A DNA stretch of 64,000 nucleotides from Yponomeuta sedellus (GCA_934045075.1 OW203724.1:2914001-2978000); one strand, 5' to 3'. Positions 8,801 to 20,903 are shown, counted from the first letter of the stretch. The notes: a model not told the origin generated them from the letters alone. Numbers and translations are program-made.

Positions 8801-10039
8801 AAAAATGAGCTGTATGTGGACATGGATTGTGTCATGTGGGGCTATAGACTGGTGATACCAGAGGCACTAAGGAATTCAATACTAAAAGAGTTGCATATTG
8901 GGCATTTAGGTATTGTCAAGATGAAAAGCGTGGCTCGAAGCTACGTGTGGTGGCCCGGGGTGGACGCCGATGTGGAGCGCGCGGGCCGCGAGTGCGCCGT
9001 GTGCGTGGCCGACAGCGCCGCGCCGCCGCGCGCGCCACCCGTGCCCTGGATCTACCACCCGGAGCCTTGGACACGTTTACACATAGATTTCTTGGGGCCG
9101 TTTCATGGTAGAACATTTTTTGTCATTATTGATTCTTCCTCTAAATGGATGGAAGCATTTTCAATGGAAAGAACAACGGCGTCAGCAGTAATTAAAGTAT
9201 TACGGGAGACTTTTGCACGTTTTGGACTACCTAGAGAAGTAGTATCTGATAACGGGCCACCCTTCACGAGCAGGGAGTACTTAGAATTTATGAACAATAA
9301 TGGTGTCAAAGTGTCTTACTCGGCCATTTATCATCCGGCATCCAACGGGGCGGCCGAGAACGCAGTTAAACTATGTAAGCGCGCAGTTCGAAAGTCACTG
9401 CGAGATGGTGTTGATATGGACGCTGCATTACAAACTTACCTGATGGCGTACCGTAATGTCGAGCACAGCACCACTGGATCGTCTCCAGCGATGCTGTTAC
9501 AACGACGTAGTCTGCGCTCGCGGTTAGATTTGCTGCGCGGGGACCAGTGCATAACAGAAAGGGTGCAACGGGCACAACAACGGCAAGTTGAGAACGCAGG
9601 GGGCCGGCATAGACAATTTGGAGTGGGGGACGAGGTATGGATAAGGGATTATACGGGGAGGAAATGGGATAGTGGCCGAATCGATGAGAAGATGGGGTCT
9701 AGGAATTATTTGGTTACCAAGGACGACGGTTCACCGGTTAAGAGACATATTGATCAAATTAAGAGAAAGTTTACGCCCATGTACGATCTTCCAAGTCCCA
9801 GTACGACTGACTCGGCCGGGGAAGTCGCCGTACATCAGCCGGGCGGAGATGCAGTTGGCACTTCGGTGGCACCTGCATCGCCGCACGCGAGCGAGGTGCG
9901 CGTGCGGACGCCGGTCGCGGCCGCGGGCCCGACCCGGGACCGGCCCGAGCCGCTCCCGACCGCGCCCTATTTCTTGTCAGAGAATCGCCCCCATAGGACA
10001 AAGAAACCCGTAAAAAGATACGGTTTTGAAATAGATTAA
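5849..10039 (+). CDS. Gag-Pol polyprotein of the gypsy element
   Basis: 1396 residues in one uninterrupted ORF. I start at the ATG at 5849 (MSLGKISAFD); upstream codons are open but overlap the primer site. Domains in order: capsid-like Gag; two zinc knuckles from Cys265, the first with CX2CX3HX4C spacing, the second CX2CX4HX4C; aspartic protease with DTG at about 361; reverse transcriptase with FLDD (Asp 647-648); RNase H starting TTDAS (Asp794); integrase with an HHCC zinc domain (His1016), DDE at Asp1080, Asp1134 and Glu1170 (35 residues between the last two), and a C-terminal GPY/F-like region. Very GC-rich patches at 6420-6660, 7260-7440 and 8940-9060 contrast with the AT-rich rest. All catalytic residues are present, so it may be active. 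Confidence 0.95.
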   Translation: MSLGKISAFDPAKDSWDLYVERLEQYFIANDVKEPVRVATLITAIGSDAYELMVNLCTPDRPASKTFSQLVAIMKSHLQPQPSVLAERFKFRQRKQLKNESVADYTAELKRLSKHCNFGTWLNESLRDQFVCGLSSDVIRQRLFAEDNLSFDKALKLAVTVEAAESNAVLVDGRSDTGDRGSATTSVHQWSTGGAHRERRDGYRTSAGAPGRVRAGEGSGGGCALAAWRNGRTSGGRAAAVTAKTPTAGPDRTRGEGGRRRQGSCQACGGEHDTNTCKFVRYVCRVCYREGHLKKMCPNLRGLAGPSTGNHFVEEQVMHGDSDGDSDEVNNFSIRFDSFANYLPYTIKLLVENQELDMEFDTGSAISCISYETYQKQFSDREIMDCNLQLRYYTGEIVNPVGKIEVLVCYQNRKKLLDLFVVDQGKTTLLGRQWLYELGIGLPTANVNCNRSSGDDKCFDLAGFSTKFCEVFADGLGRFTGEPVTLRVRPDARPVYMRARPLAYALREPVERALDQLVLDGVIAPVETSDWATPIVPVVKKDGSIRVCGDFKLTLNKCLEVDRFPVPKVDDLLTKLHGGERYTKIDLSQAYAQFVLDDSKKYAVINTHKGLFMYNRLIYGLSSSPGIFQRRLEQMFADMPKVGVFLDDVIITGANNQEHMANLNKVFERLQKYGLKIRKDKCTFFAHSVTYLGYTISKEGVHTCPEKVEAIKKVPRPKNVTELRSFLGLVMYYAKFVPNISTLLEPLYNLLKKDASFTWNERCEKSFFEVKRMLVSSEVLAHYSPELPLVLTTDASSVGVGAVISHLLPAAAGGGGVRERPVAFASRVLNGAERSYSQIEKEALAIIFGIRKFHQYLYGRKFILKTDHKPLVSIFGEKTGIPVMAASRMQRWAVLLSGYNYDIEYVSSQKNSADALSRLPLNVERSNKSEQTYLNFVQKFLPLTRKDIKEGTDKDEVLRKVKMCIQSGWPQVCEDEKIKPYFAKKNELYVDMDCVMWGYRLVIPEALRNSILKELHIGHLGIVKMKSVARSYVWWPGVDADVERAGRECAVCVADSAAPPRAPPVPWIYHPEPWTRLHIDFLGPFHGRTFFVIIDSSSKWMEAFSMERTTASAVIKVLRETFARFGLPREVVSDNGPPFTSREYLEFMNNNGVKVSYSAIYHPASNGAAENAVKLCKRAVRKSLRDGVDMDAALQTYLMAYRNVEHSTTGSSPAMLLQRRSLRSRLDLLRGDQCITERVQRAQQRQVENAGGRHRQFGVGDEVWIRDYTGRKWDSGRIDEKMGSRNYLVTKDDGSPVKRHIDQIKRKFTPMYDLPSPSTTDSAGEVAVHQPGGDAVGTSVAPASPHASEVRVRTPVAAAGPTRDRPEPLPTAPYFLSENRPHRTKKPVKRYGFEID

Positions 10040-10133
10040 TGATAACATTTTTTAATGTATCGCTGCATAGTAGCTAAGTAGAATTAAGTTGCATGCTGTA
10101 GTGTTAAGTTTTGTTTATCTGTAAGTAGCAGTT

Positions 10134-10144
10134 AAGGGTGAGGG
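10134..10144 (+). promoter_or_regulatory. Polypurine tract of the gypsy element
   Basis: AAGGGTGAGGG directly abuts the 3' LTR, the expected position for the plus-strand primer. Confidence 0.7.
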
Positions 10145-10271
10145 TGTAATGTAGGGTAATCTGTAAAAATATCCACCGCCTCTCTCTCTTCCAGTAAACG
10201 GTTTTTAGCAATCAGACGTGTTTCTTTCTACTCCCGAATTACTAGGTGAATATCAAGTCTAGATTTCTACA
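10145..10271 (+). repeat. 3' LTR of the gypsy element
   Basis: 127 bp, matching the 5' LTR. It is followed by GATAG (10272-10276), the second copy of the target duplication. Confidence 0.93.
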
Positions 10272-10276
10272 GATAG

Positions 10277-10428
10277 ATTCAATACAATAAATATAGGTAC
10301 ATAGATAACATCCAAGACCCGAGACAAACTAGAAAAGTTCGTTTCCTAGTTTGACCCGGCCGGGGATCGAACCCGAGACCTACGGTTTTACAGTCCGCGT
10401 GCCAAACCGCTGCGCCACCGAGGCCGTC
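10277..10428 (-). mobile_element. SINE family C, 5' portion, after the gypsy insertion
   Basis: On the minus strand it carries box A (GCGCAGCGGTTTGGCACG), box B (GGTTCGATCCCCGGC) and the fold-back linker AAACTAGGAAA ... TTTTCTAGTTTG. It completes the SINE begun at 5552-5658. Confidence 0.85.
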
Positions 10429-10464
10429 AAAGGCAAAGGCATTACAAAACAAAGTAATGTCCAA

Positions 10465-11623
10465 GATTCTTCCCTTATCCCCATAATTGTGTTATTTTTT
10501 ATGTGTGTGCTTTTATGGCAATTTAAATGTTTTCTTTCTCTCTCTCTCTCTTTCCATTTTATGGATAGTTTAATGCTGACAAAATCAAGGAAATCTAGGA
10601 AAGAAGTTCTAGGTTTGTGAAAGAAAGTACCTAAGTACATTTTAAAATAATTACTAAATAATAATAATTATAATTACTAAAAATAATAGGTTTGCAAGTT
10701 TTTTTTAATTTGAATAATTAAATGCATAGTAAAACAAAAACAAGATAGTTAAACCTACAATTAAATAAATAAAGCAGATAACATATCTGATACCTACTCA
10801 CGAAGGTGAACAAAAATTTTGAATAAAGATCTAACTATGGACCAACTTAATAGACTTTAGCGCCTCCAAAACTTTTGGCCTAAGGCTTATTGCATTTAGA
10901 CCATATTTCTTAGCACAGCCTAAGTAGAAATGCTCACATCCTTTCTCTTCTGTACGTTTTCAGCGCGGCCAATACGGCCAGCAAGCAATAGCCCGCTATC
11001 TCAAGAAGCGCATTGTTTGCCTGACCGGTATACACGGCCGGGCACTACCGTCTGATCAGTAATTAAATCCTAGGCTGAAGTATTTTTACTTCCACTACGT
11101 CAAAGTATTCTTTGCTGTGAATATGATCTCGCCTCTGAGGATGTAAAACTGTTAACCTGTTTATTGGTGGATGGATGGTTGAAGGATATGTAAAGCGGGT
11201 TCACTACGCCACTGCAAAACGATAGAGTGAGGTATTTACTTTATTTTTTCAATATTATAAAGCAATAAGTTAATATTTGATTTTTCTATTATTATTCAGT
11301 TTTATTTACCTAAAATAGATTAGAAAGATTTTCAACTTTCTCCTTATTTCCTTCGTTTCCCCTCATTCCCCCACATTTCTCCTTATTCCCCATCTCTTCC
11401 TATAACTGTACCTTAAGATGTTTCACATCAAGTATATCTCAATGTCCCCGTCGCAGTCAGGTCTCATCCTTACCTCATGCATTTAGAATGGAATAGAATA
11501 GAAAAGGTTTATTCCAAAGACAAACAACACAACAACAAAAGTACAGTAAAAGCAAGGTGCTCACAGTAAAACTACGTTTTGTGATGTATAGAATCAGGCG
11601 TTACTTTGCGGAAATCCATAATA
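10465..11623. other. AT-rich stretch without a gene
   Basis: No supportable ORF. Recognisable pieces are a CT run near 10540 and a LINE 3'-tail-like segment at about 11483-11600 (minus strand, tail of TTCTA repeats). The Penelope-like pair inserted into or beside this segment. CTACGTTTTGTGA at 11572-11584 recurs at 13992-14004. Confidence 0.4.
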
Positions 11624-11762
11624 GCATTAAAAAGTTAAAATGACTTTGCTGAATTCCGCCAAAAATCCCACAAGCACCATGCGGCTAGCTAATGCACCGC
11701 CCTCCCTCCCACTTTTTCAAGCAGAAGCAAGACACGAACACACCACCACCAACACCAATACT

Positions 11763-11820
11763 TGTGTGAGAAAACACGCGACGCGTTTCACCTCTGACAC
11801 GAGGCATCCTCAGGCTCCCA
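11763..11820 (-). ncRNA. Hammerhead-like ribozyme motif, left Penelope arm
   Basis: Mirror of the right-arm motif: on the minus strand CTGAGGA, a 5-6 bp stem (TGCCTC/GAGGT), then GAAA and CGCGTCGCG. Penelope-like elements are known to carry hammerhead motifs in their terminal repeats. Stem I pairs only partly, so activity is uncertain. Confidence 0.4.
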
Positions 11821-11933
11821 AATGCAAGTGACCGTCTCCGCAAAAACGCTCCGTATTTATAGGCTAGGCCGCCCCTCCCCCCAATGACGCAATGTAACCG
11901 TTAAACTGGTGACCGTTAAACCGTTTCAACCGC

Positions 11934-12650
11934 CTATGGGCTATTGTTGTTTTGTGCAAATATATCGATTAATGGGGAAATAGAGGAGCTGCCCACCTGT
12001 TCATTCAGCATTGTAAACCACCTATCCCTAGATAATTTGGAAATTTCCAGCTGTTCAAGTATAGACAATCTCAACCCCTTACTGCAGGTGTGTAAAATTT
12101 CCAAATTATGGTTATTATTAAGTACATGACCCGTATCCAAAAGGTGTTTGGCAAAATGAGATTTATCCGGATGATTGTTTCGGAAAGCCGCCACATGCTC
12201 CCTATACCGAGTTATAAAACTCCTACCGGTCTGGCCAATATACACTACATTACATTCCGGACAAGCAACTCTATACACCCCAGACCGCTGGAATCTATCC
12301 ACCCTCTCTTTTTGATTGCACAGATTTCTAGCCAAAGAGTTGCTCGTCCTGAACGCAACCCGTATCCCAGATCTTTTTAACGTCCGGTGGATTTTTTCAG
12401 AAATTGGACCTACATAGGTAATACTTGACTTCATTTTTTGAGGTCTTTCAGGTGGCACTGTGTATAAAAGTCTACTAACCATACCGTTCCGCTTCCTGAC
12501 CACCAGCCTATCAATCATTCGCCTGCTATATCCGTTTGCAACTGCTATTTGATAGATGGTATTTAGTTCCTTGTTGTAATTAGCAGAAGACATTGGCACA
12601 GTTAGCAAACGGTGAATATAGCAATGGAATGCTGCCATTTTGTGTTCCAT
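11934..12650 (-). pseudogene. Penelope-like GIY-YIG endonuclease, left copy, 5'-truncated
   Basis: The minus-strand ORF is open from 12770, but only from about HKMAAFHCYIHRLL (12650) onward is it Penelope sequence; codons upstream of that read across the junction into antisense of the right copy. It contains the end of the RT thumb/linker and the C-terminal endonuclease: VYRVACPEC (CxxC), VVYIGQTGRSF (the YIG half of GIY-YIG), RYREH and SHFAKHLLDTGH. The stop is at 11934-11936. No RT palm remains. Confidence 0.8.
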
Positions 12651-12665
12651 GAGTTTGTGTAGCAT

Positions 12666-13448
12666 GAGTTTGAGATTTACCGAAAGCCAACACAGACTGA
12701 CACTGTTATCCCAATAACGTCTTGTCATCCGTGGCAACACAAAATGGCAGCATTCCATTGCTATATTCACCGTTTGCTAACTGTGCCAATGTCTTCTGCT
12801 AATTACAACAAGGAACTAAATACCATCTATCAAATAGCAGTTGCAAACGGATATAGCAGGCGAATGATTGATAGGCTGGTGGTCAGGAAGCGGAAGGGTA
12901 TGGTTAGTAGACTTTTATACACAGTGCCACCTGAAAGACCTCAAAAAATGAAGTCAAGTATTACCTATGTAGGTCCAATTTCTGAAAAAATCCACCGGAC
13001 GTTAAAAAGATCTGGGATACGGGTTGCGTTCAGGACGAGCAACTCTTTGGCTAGAAATCTGTGCAATCAAAAAGAGAGGGTGGATAGATTCCAGCGGTCT
13101 GGGGTGTATAGAGTTGCTTGTCCGGAATGTAATGTAGTGTATATTGGCCAGACCGGTAGGAGTTTTATAACTCGGTATAGGGAGCATGTGGCGGCTTTCC
13201 GAAACAATCATCCGGATAAATCTCATTTTGCCAAACACCTTTTGGATACGGGTCATGTACTTAATAATAACCATAATTTGGAAATTTTACACACCTGCAG
13301 TAAGGGGTTGAGATTGTCTATACTTGAACAGCTGGAAATTTCCAAATTATCTAGGGATAGGTGGTTTACAATGCTGAATGAACAGGTGGGCAGCTCCTCT
13401 ATTTCCCCATTAATCGATATATTTGCACAAAACAACAATAGCCCATAG
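12666..13448 (+). pseudogene. Penelope-like GIY-YIG endonuclease, right copy, 5'-truncated
   Basis: The frame is open from about 12666 (FEIYRKPTQTD, a Penelope RT C-terminal motif) through the first ATG at 12744 to the TAG at 13446. It nearly matches the left copy (one visible difference, VRKRKG here against VRKRNG) and has the same endonuclease residues. It extends about 25 codons further 5' than the left copy. Confidence 0.8.
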
Positions 13449-13550
13449 GCGGTTGAAACGGTTTAACGGTCACCAGTTTAACGGTTACATTGCGTCATCG
13501 GGGGGAGGGGCGGCCTAGCCTATAAATACGGAGCGTTTTCGCGGAGACGG

Positions 13551-13774
13551 TTGTGCGCCCTCCTCGGCCTCGAGGGGGGTCGCTCCCGATGTGGGTTTAG
13601 GGGTCTCTAGGACCAAAACCAGTCCCAAGGTGGTGTTTAGTGGGTAGGCGCACTTCTTGTGAGTCCCACATTGGCAGCACGGCCGGGTCCGTGCTGTTAT
13701 GCATGAGCATTCACCACCTCCCTCCCCCGTGTCCTCCGGAGGGTGCCCTTTATAGGGTTAAAAAAAAAAAAAAA
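13551..13774 (+). mobile_element. 5'-truncated LINE tail inserted in the right Penelope arm
   Basis: 224 bp ending in an A15 run, flanked by a perfect 10-bp target duplication GCGGAGACGG (13541-13550, 13775-13784). The sequence is absent from the left arm. Its body (GTGCGCCCTCCTCGGCC ... GGGTGCCCTTTATAGGG) matches the 3' end of the minus-strand element at 22.36-22.57 kb. Confidence 0.88.
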
Positions 13775-13794
13775 GCGGAGACGGTCACTTGCAT

Positions 13795-13852
13795 TTGGGA
13801 GCCTGAGGATGCCTCGTGTTAGAGGTGAAACGCGTCGCGTGTTTTCTCACAC
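13795..13852 (+). ncRNA. Hammerhead-like ribozyme motif, right Penelope arm
   Basis: CTGAGGA (13803-13809, fits CUGANGA), stem II TGCCTC with GAGGT around the loop GTGTTA, GAAA (13827-13830), then a short stem III CGCGTCGCG. Flanking TTGGGAG and CTCACAC can form part of stem I (about 5 of 7 pairs). Core and order fit a type I hammerhead of the Penelope kind; cleavage is not shown. Confidence 0.45.
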
Positions 13853-14004
13853 AAGTATTGGTGTTGGTGGTGGTGTGTTCGTGTCTTGCTTCTGCTTGAA
13901 AAAGTGGGAAGGAGGGCGGTGCATTAGCTAGCCGCATGGTGCTTGTGGGATTTTTGGCGGAATTCAGCAAAGTAATTTTAACTTTTTAATGCTACGTTTT
14001 GTGA

Positions 14005-14369
14005 GTTAAAATTAATGCCTGCCTATTTTATAGTGAGATAAAATAGTAACATAACCTTGTTTGAATGGCTCATAACTAGTGAAACATTGTTTGAATTAGG
14101 TTAATTAGGCATTAGGAATTAGTCAAGGGCGACTTTCCGAGTGCACACTAAAAAAATTCTGCTGGACCAGCAGAAATTGCTGCAATAAAAAGTTTTCAAT
14201 TATTGGTACTTAGATTTTTGGTATCTATGTAGTATTTTCCTCCGGATATTTTAATCATTGGTAATATCAATTATAAATTACTATTTTGGACATGTAGAAT
14301 ATTTCATTTTATTCTATTTAATATTATAATATTATTGCTTTTCGACATTCATTGTTTTAAATGAATGTC
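14005..14369. other. AT-rich stretch without a gene
   Basis: I see no ORF, repeat family member or RNA gene here that I can support. Confidence 0.4.
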
Positions 14370-14535
14370 AAAAACCAACGCCGTGCCAGCGCTCTTTCCA
14401 ACTGAGCTAATGAGTCGCTCATAGCCAGAAGTCGTGGGTTCGAATCCTAGCATGGGTGGAATTTTTAGCCTCTAAATAGGTTTTTTAAAATTGTCCTTAG
14501 CACGAGTTAGTGCATTAAAAATAAAAATAGTATAT
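14370..14535 (+). mobile_element. SINE family A with inverted 5' half
   Basis: The first part (about 14380-14424) is the 5' half of family A in reverse orientation (GCCAGCGCTCTTTCC, then AACTGAGCTAATGAG). From AGCCAGAAGTCG the sequence switches to normal plus orientation with box B GGGTTCGAATCC and the usual tail. A 5' inversion joined near the anticodon arm is the signature of twin priming during target-primed reverse transcription. Confidence 0.7.
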
Positions 14536-15579
14536 TTCATTGTTTTGTTTCGTACGTTCCTGGGCCATCCTTGCCTCAGCACAAATTATTAAAATAATAT
14601 TGACATTTAAAATTTTATATTAATATTAATTTGCTAAAATATTTATTATTTATAAAAATCACTTAATGTCTGCGACTTTGGTTACACAAAGTTAATACCA
14701 ACAAATTGAATTTATTTATTTCGAATATTAATCTATATGGACATTTTTCACGCATATATACGATCTATTTCTAATATCTAATATAATTACATAGACATAA
14801 AAACTTATACTGATTCATTACACAATTACTGATACTGATATCAGCATTACACAATTTAAACCGCTCTGGTAACAGTTTTTTTGCAACCGCACCTCAGCTC
14901 TCTTGGCGCTGCACGCCGCGCACACCGGGTACCGGCAGAATATCAGCGCTGAAGTTTTTTTTTCCGAACTTCCAGCACATGCTGAGTCGGAGCCCATATA
15001 CGTTTGCCACACCTACGTTGGTCACTCTTAGTCCAGTAGGTACATTGCCCGGGTACATTGCCGTACCGTGTATATCTAGCTATTGTCTGTGTGTTTCGCT
15101 TCTCATGTACCTATACCTAGTTTTATTTGTTTATGATTTCTTCGTGCTGTGACTTGTAACTAGATTCCTATGGCTTCACTTTGTATACGTGTGTGTGTCT
15201 TATGTAAATAAATGATTTATCAATCAATCAATTAATGAACTTTAAGCAAAATAAACCAATAAAGAAATGTCATAAGGTGAAATGAAGCACCGTTGTAGTA
15301 CAATTTGTCATAATGAAGTTTAGTTCTATTGTGTCCTATTGTGAGTCGTCATAGTAGAAATTTCAAAAAGGCGTAGGTAGTGAACCCGAATAAAACACAA
15401 TTTTTTCCGTGTGCTCTAAGGTATAATGAATTTCCTAAATTATTATTGTTGAAGTTGGCCGCTTCGAAAACCATAGCAGACTGAACGTATTTTAACAATA
15501 GCTAAGTAAGCAAATAACAAAAATATTTCGACACAAACTCGAATATGATGAAAAATATTTCGACACAAACTCGAATACG
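14536..15579. other. Stretch without a gene; short tandem duplication at its end
   Basis: Mostly AT-rich, no supportable ORF. At 15519-15579 a ~32-bp unit (AAAAATATTTCGACACAAAC and following) occurs twice in tandem just before the family C SINE. Confidence 0.45.
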
Positions 15580-15819
15580 ACGGCCTCGGTGGCGCAGCGG
15601 TTGGCACGCTGACTGTAAAACCGAAGGTCTCGGGTTCGATCCCCGGCCGGGTCAAACTAGGAAAAGAACTTTTCTAGTTTGTCTCGGGTCTTGGATGTTA
15701 TCTATGTATTTATTGTATTAAATCTATCGTCGAGTTAGCACCTGTAGCACAAGTCATTTAGTTGTACTTAGTATAGGGCTTACGAGATCTGTGTAATGTG
15801 ACCATGAATATTTATTTAT
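15580..15819 (+). mobile_element. SINE family C with TTTA tail
   Basis: tRNA-like 5' part: box A GTGGCGCAGCGGTTGGCACG, box B GGGTTCGATCCCC. Then the linker hairpin (AACTAGGAAAAG ... CTTTTCTAGTTTG), TCTTGGATGTTATCTATG, the body AGTCATTTAGTTGTAC, and TTTATTTATT, which passes directly into the TTGC array. Other copies lie at 5.55/10.28 kb and 58.66 kb, both minus. Confidence 0.88.
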
Positions 15820-18490
<2,671 letters not shown>

Positions 18491-18507
18491 TTTATTTATT
18501 TATTTAA

Positions 18508-19084
18508 TTATTGCTCAGCCAAAGTGGTGCGTAATGCAAAAAGTTAAGAGTACGACATGATAAAAACTTTAACAGGACATCAGAAAAGCAGTCTTTTTAC
18601 AATTTTATTATTCCTCGACGACCACATATACGGGGTCAAAATTTATTATAATGCCGAAAACAATATTTGTTAAGCTTTCTGCGTCAATAGATTGTAGCCA
18701 TATACTCCGGATTAAGCTACACAACTTTTGAACCCGACGACCTGGGCGTCATGTTGGCGAGTTCAAATTGGTAGTTTTAAACTCGCTGTAACTCGGTATA
18801 GACAGCGTTACCAATGTAAACCAGTGGAAACTAGGCGCAACCAATTCAGTGCTATCTTTTGGGGTAGTAGCGTCAGCGCAATCAACCATGATTTTTGGCA
18901 ACCCGCGGCCCTGATGTCCACCGTGCGTGCTGCGGGTCCGCGGGTCAATATTCGCGATTTTTTTAAATGAAGTTTCTCAGCGTAAAACAACATTGCTCTA
19001 ATTCATTTTTTATACATATTTCTGTAACATCTATACCAAGTAAAAATAGTCTAAATAGATACCTTTTTTATTACATAACTGCGA
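18508..19084. other. Stretch without a gene
   Basis: Nothing supportable. An 80-codon open frame at 18728-18970 has no recognisable motif. Confidence 0.4.
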
Positions 19085-19275
19085 CTTCCACATCAGGCTA
19101 TATAGCCCTCCCCCAATGAGTGCCATAGCACCCTATCTGCAGCTTGCTGCATCCAGCATCTGCCTGCAGTTTTTCGCAGATCGTCATCCCACCTAGTCGG
19201 AGAGCGTCCTACACTACGTTTGTCGAGTCGCAGTCTTCACTCAAGAACACGTTTCCCCCAGCGGTGGTTTACGTT
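19085..19275 (-). pseudogene. RTE-like LINE, C-terminal fragment
   Basis: The minus strand reads HRWGKRVLE, RSVGRSPTRWDDDLRK, then AADRVLWHSLGEGY, the C-terminal signature of the RTE-like family. No start, no catalytic domain, and at least one in-frame stop. Confidence 0.65.
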
Positions 19276-19667
19276 TTCTTACGTAAATATATACACTATG
19301 TCCAAAAAGTGTAGAAATTAAAGAGTAAAGTTTCACTTCCGGTATCTTGAATTTTTTGACAAACTATAACCCCTATAATATTTTTTTATCTGGTGTGTAC
19401 AATAACGTGACTTTCAAACTAGCGGATTTCAGCTTGTATTTTGATTATTTATACAAATGCGTTACAGTACGGTAAAAATGCTGGGTTTCAGGCTGGTTAT
19501 AAAACTAGTTAGGTATAGGTAATATTTACCATTATAGTGATTTATGATGATGTATGCGCTTACTGCAAAAAATATTATATAAGATGTGACTGCTGAGCGC
19601 CGAATAGGCGCCGTTACTATTCTTTAAAAACTTTGCAATAGATACTCTTTATTTATAGATAGATAGA
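19276..19667. other. AT-rich stretch without a gene
   Basis: No ORF or repeat member that I can support. Confidence 0.35.
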
Positions 19668-19790
19668 TAGACAGCGAACACTTTATTGTACATAAAAATG
19701 GAAATTACACAGATATTTCTTAACCTAAGAGACGGCGGTCTTATCACTAAAAGTGATCTCTTCCAGACAACCTTTGGATGAACTGGACTA
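19668..19790 (-). mobile_element. LINE-Z 3' end
   Basis: The minus strand shows the recurrent 3' terminal block: GTTGTCTGGAAGAGATC, GATAAGACCGCC, then TGTACAATAAAGTG and a TCTATCTA tail. Similar ends occur at 27.3, 30.2, 33.7, 36.7, 40.8 and 63.8 kb. Only the 3' UTR is present, so the clade (probably CR1/L2-like, given the microsatellite tail) is not settled. Confidence 0.65.
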
Positions 19791-20565
19791 ATACATTAGA
19801 GACGGAAGTAGACGTACAAAAAAAAACATAGAAAACGATAATTTCAGAGGTTCCTATACAAATACATGCCTCAATAACAGTTTGAATAAATAAAATTATA
19901 AAAAAATGTACAAATAATTTACATAAATAAAAAAAAAAAGAATATTATATATAAATAGGTACATAAATAATTAACAAAATATACACATTCAAAGGACATA
20001 AGTAGAACACAACAACAACGGTATTACAGTGTAGTAGTGAGTAAATTTATATTAAACTCTGATATAATAGACATAATAAGTCACTAAAGTCACAAGTAAC
20101 TAAATTTAAAACTGGCCATATGTGTAAAAAACTATTTATAAAAAGAAAAACTAAACAATAAATAGGTCTGTCGGCAACAATGACCTTTTCCATTGGTGGC
20201 GTTATATTTCATTTTGTTTACATTCTGCGGGGGTGTAAAAGATTTTTAACGGAGTGCTAACAAATTCAAGACAACCTGCTTGATAGTTTTTGAAATAATG
20301 CGATGATTGACTTAGCGTAAGTAAATAACTTGATAAATTATTTTGAGCATTTTAACGATTTTTCATCAAGGGTTGGTTTACATGTAGACGTAAGCTGAAT
20401 AATATGAAATATAATTATCACCGTGTCACCCGTTTACGTTAGGCTTTAGGAAATCGACAGAAGCAGTTGCCTGCCTGCCTCCTTGCCTGGTTACCTTGTT
20501 GGCACAGGGTATCGTAATTTGGGACTAGGGGACAGTTATTTATTTATACATATTTCATCGTACCA
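19791..20565. other. AT-rich stretch without a gene
   Basis: A-rich low-complexity sequence at 19870-20000, then unique-looking DNA. No supportable ORF. Confidence 0.4.
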
Positions 20566-20850
20566 TCAATCATTTATGAAACCATCTTCGATTTCTTCTT
20601 CTTTTCGTGTCAGTGATTTGAGCAATCTAGGTAAATTCTTCGTGTCCAATAGTTGGCCACTGCAATTGCGGCAGCTTTGGCCTCTATTAGGTCCTCCAGA
20701 GTGCAGGTGTGAGGGCACAATGGGCATTGGAACAGGTGCATCATGGCTCCACAATCTCATTGCTCCTCCTTTGGTGCAATATAACCCCATCTGCTTAAGT
20801 TATGTCTGCAGCGACCTACTTGGGTCCGGAGTCGGTTGAGTAACTGCCAC
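20566..20850 (-). pseudogene. LINE C-terminal zinc-finger-like fragment
   Basis: In the minus frame reading CRHNLSRWGYI there follow CDCGAMMHLFQCPLCPH, then CTLEDLIEAKAAAIAVANYW. The RxxxGRCxxNLxRWG lead plus a Cys/His cluster is the usual C-terminus of a class of insect non-LTR elements. In-frame stops are present. Confidence 0.5.
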
Positions 20851-20903
20851 GTAGGCCATTGCACCATCTTCAATATATATATACAATATATAAATAATAC
20901 ATT

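Larger units (their letters stand above)
5659..10271 (+). mobile_element. Ty3/gypsy (Mag-like) LTR retrotransposon, apparently intact
   Basis: 4613 bp, bounded by TG...CA LTRs of 127 bp that look identical, and by the 5-bp target duplication GATAG. A tRNA-complementary primer site, one gag-pol ORF and a purine-rich tract are all present. There is no envelope ORF. Short LTRs and a single fused ORF recall the Mag lineage of silk moth; that placement is inferred. Identical LTRs imply a recent insertion. Confidence 0.93.
11624..13993. mobile_element. Two Penelope-like element 3' ends, head to head
   Basis: A 2.4-kb inverted repeat. The left arm (11624-about 12650, minus) and right arm (about 12660-13993, plus) carry near-identical 3' halves of a Penelope-like retroelement, separated by a short unique junction near 12650-12670. 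Arm ends match outward to AGCATTAAAAAG / CTTTTTAATGCT. The 13-bp direct repeat CTACGTTTTGTGA at 11572-11584 and 13992-14004 brackets the pair, with 39 extra bases on the left, which fits integration of the pair as one unit. The right arm has a later 224-bp insertion. Confidence 0.8.

Noticed and set aside
12744..13448. Bacterial-type GIY-YIG host nuclease
   Set aside because: The CxxC before the YIG motif, the linker and the RT thumb remnants identify it as the Penelope-like endonuclease.
18728..18970. 80-codon plus frame
   Set aside because: No motif, no neighbour, and overlapped by an antisense frame of similar size.
20483..20839. 118-codon plus frame
   Set aside because: It is antisense to the minus-strand LINE C-terminal motif.
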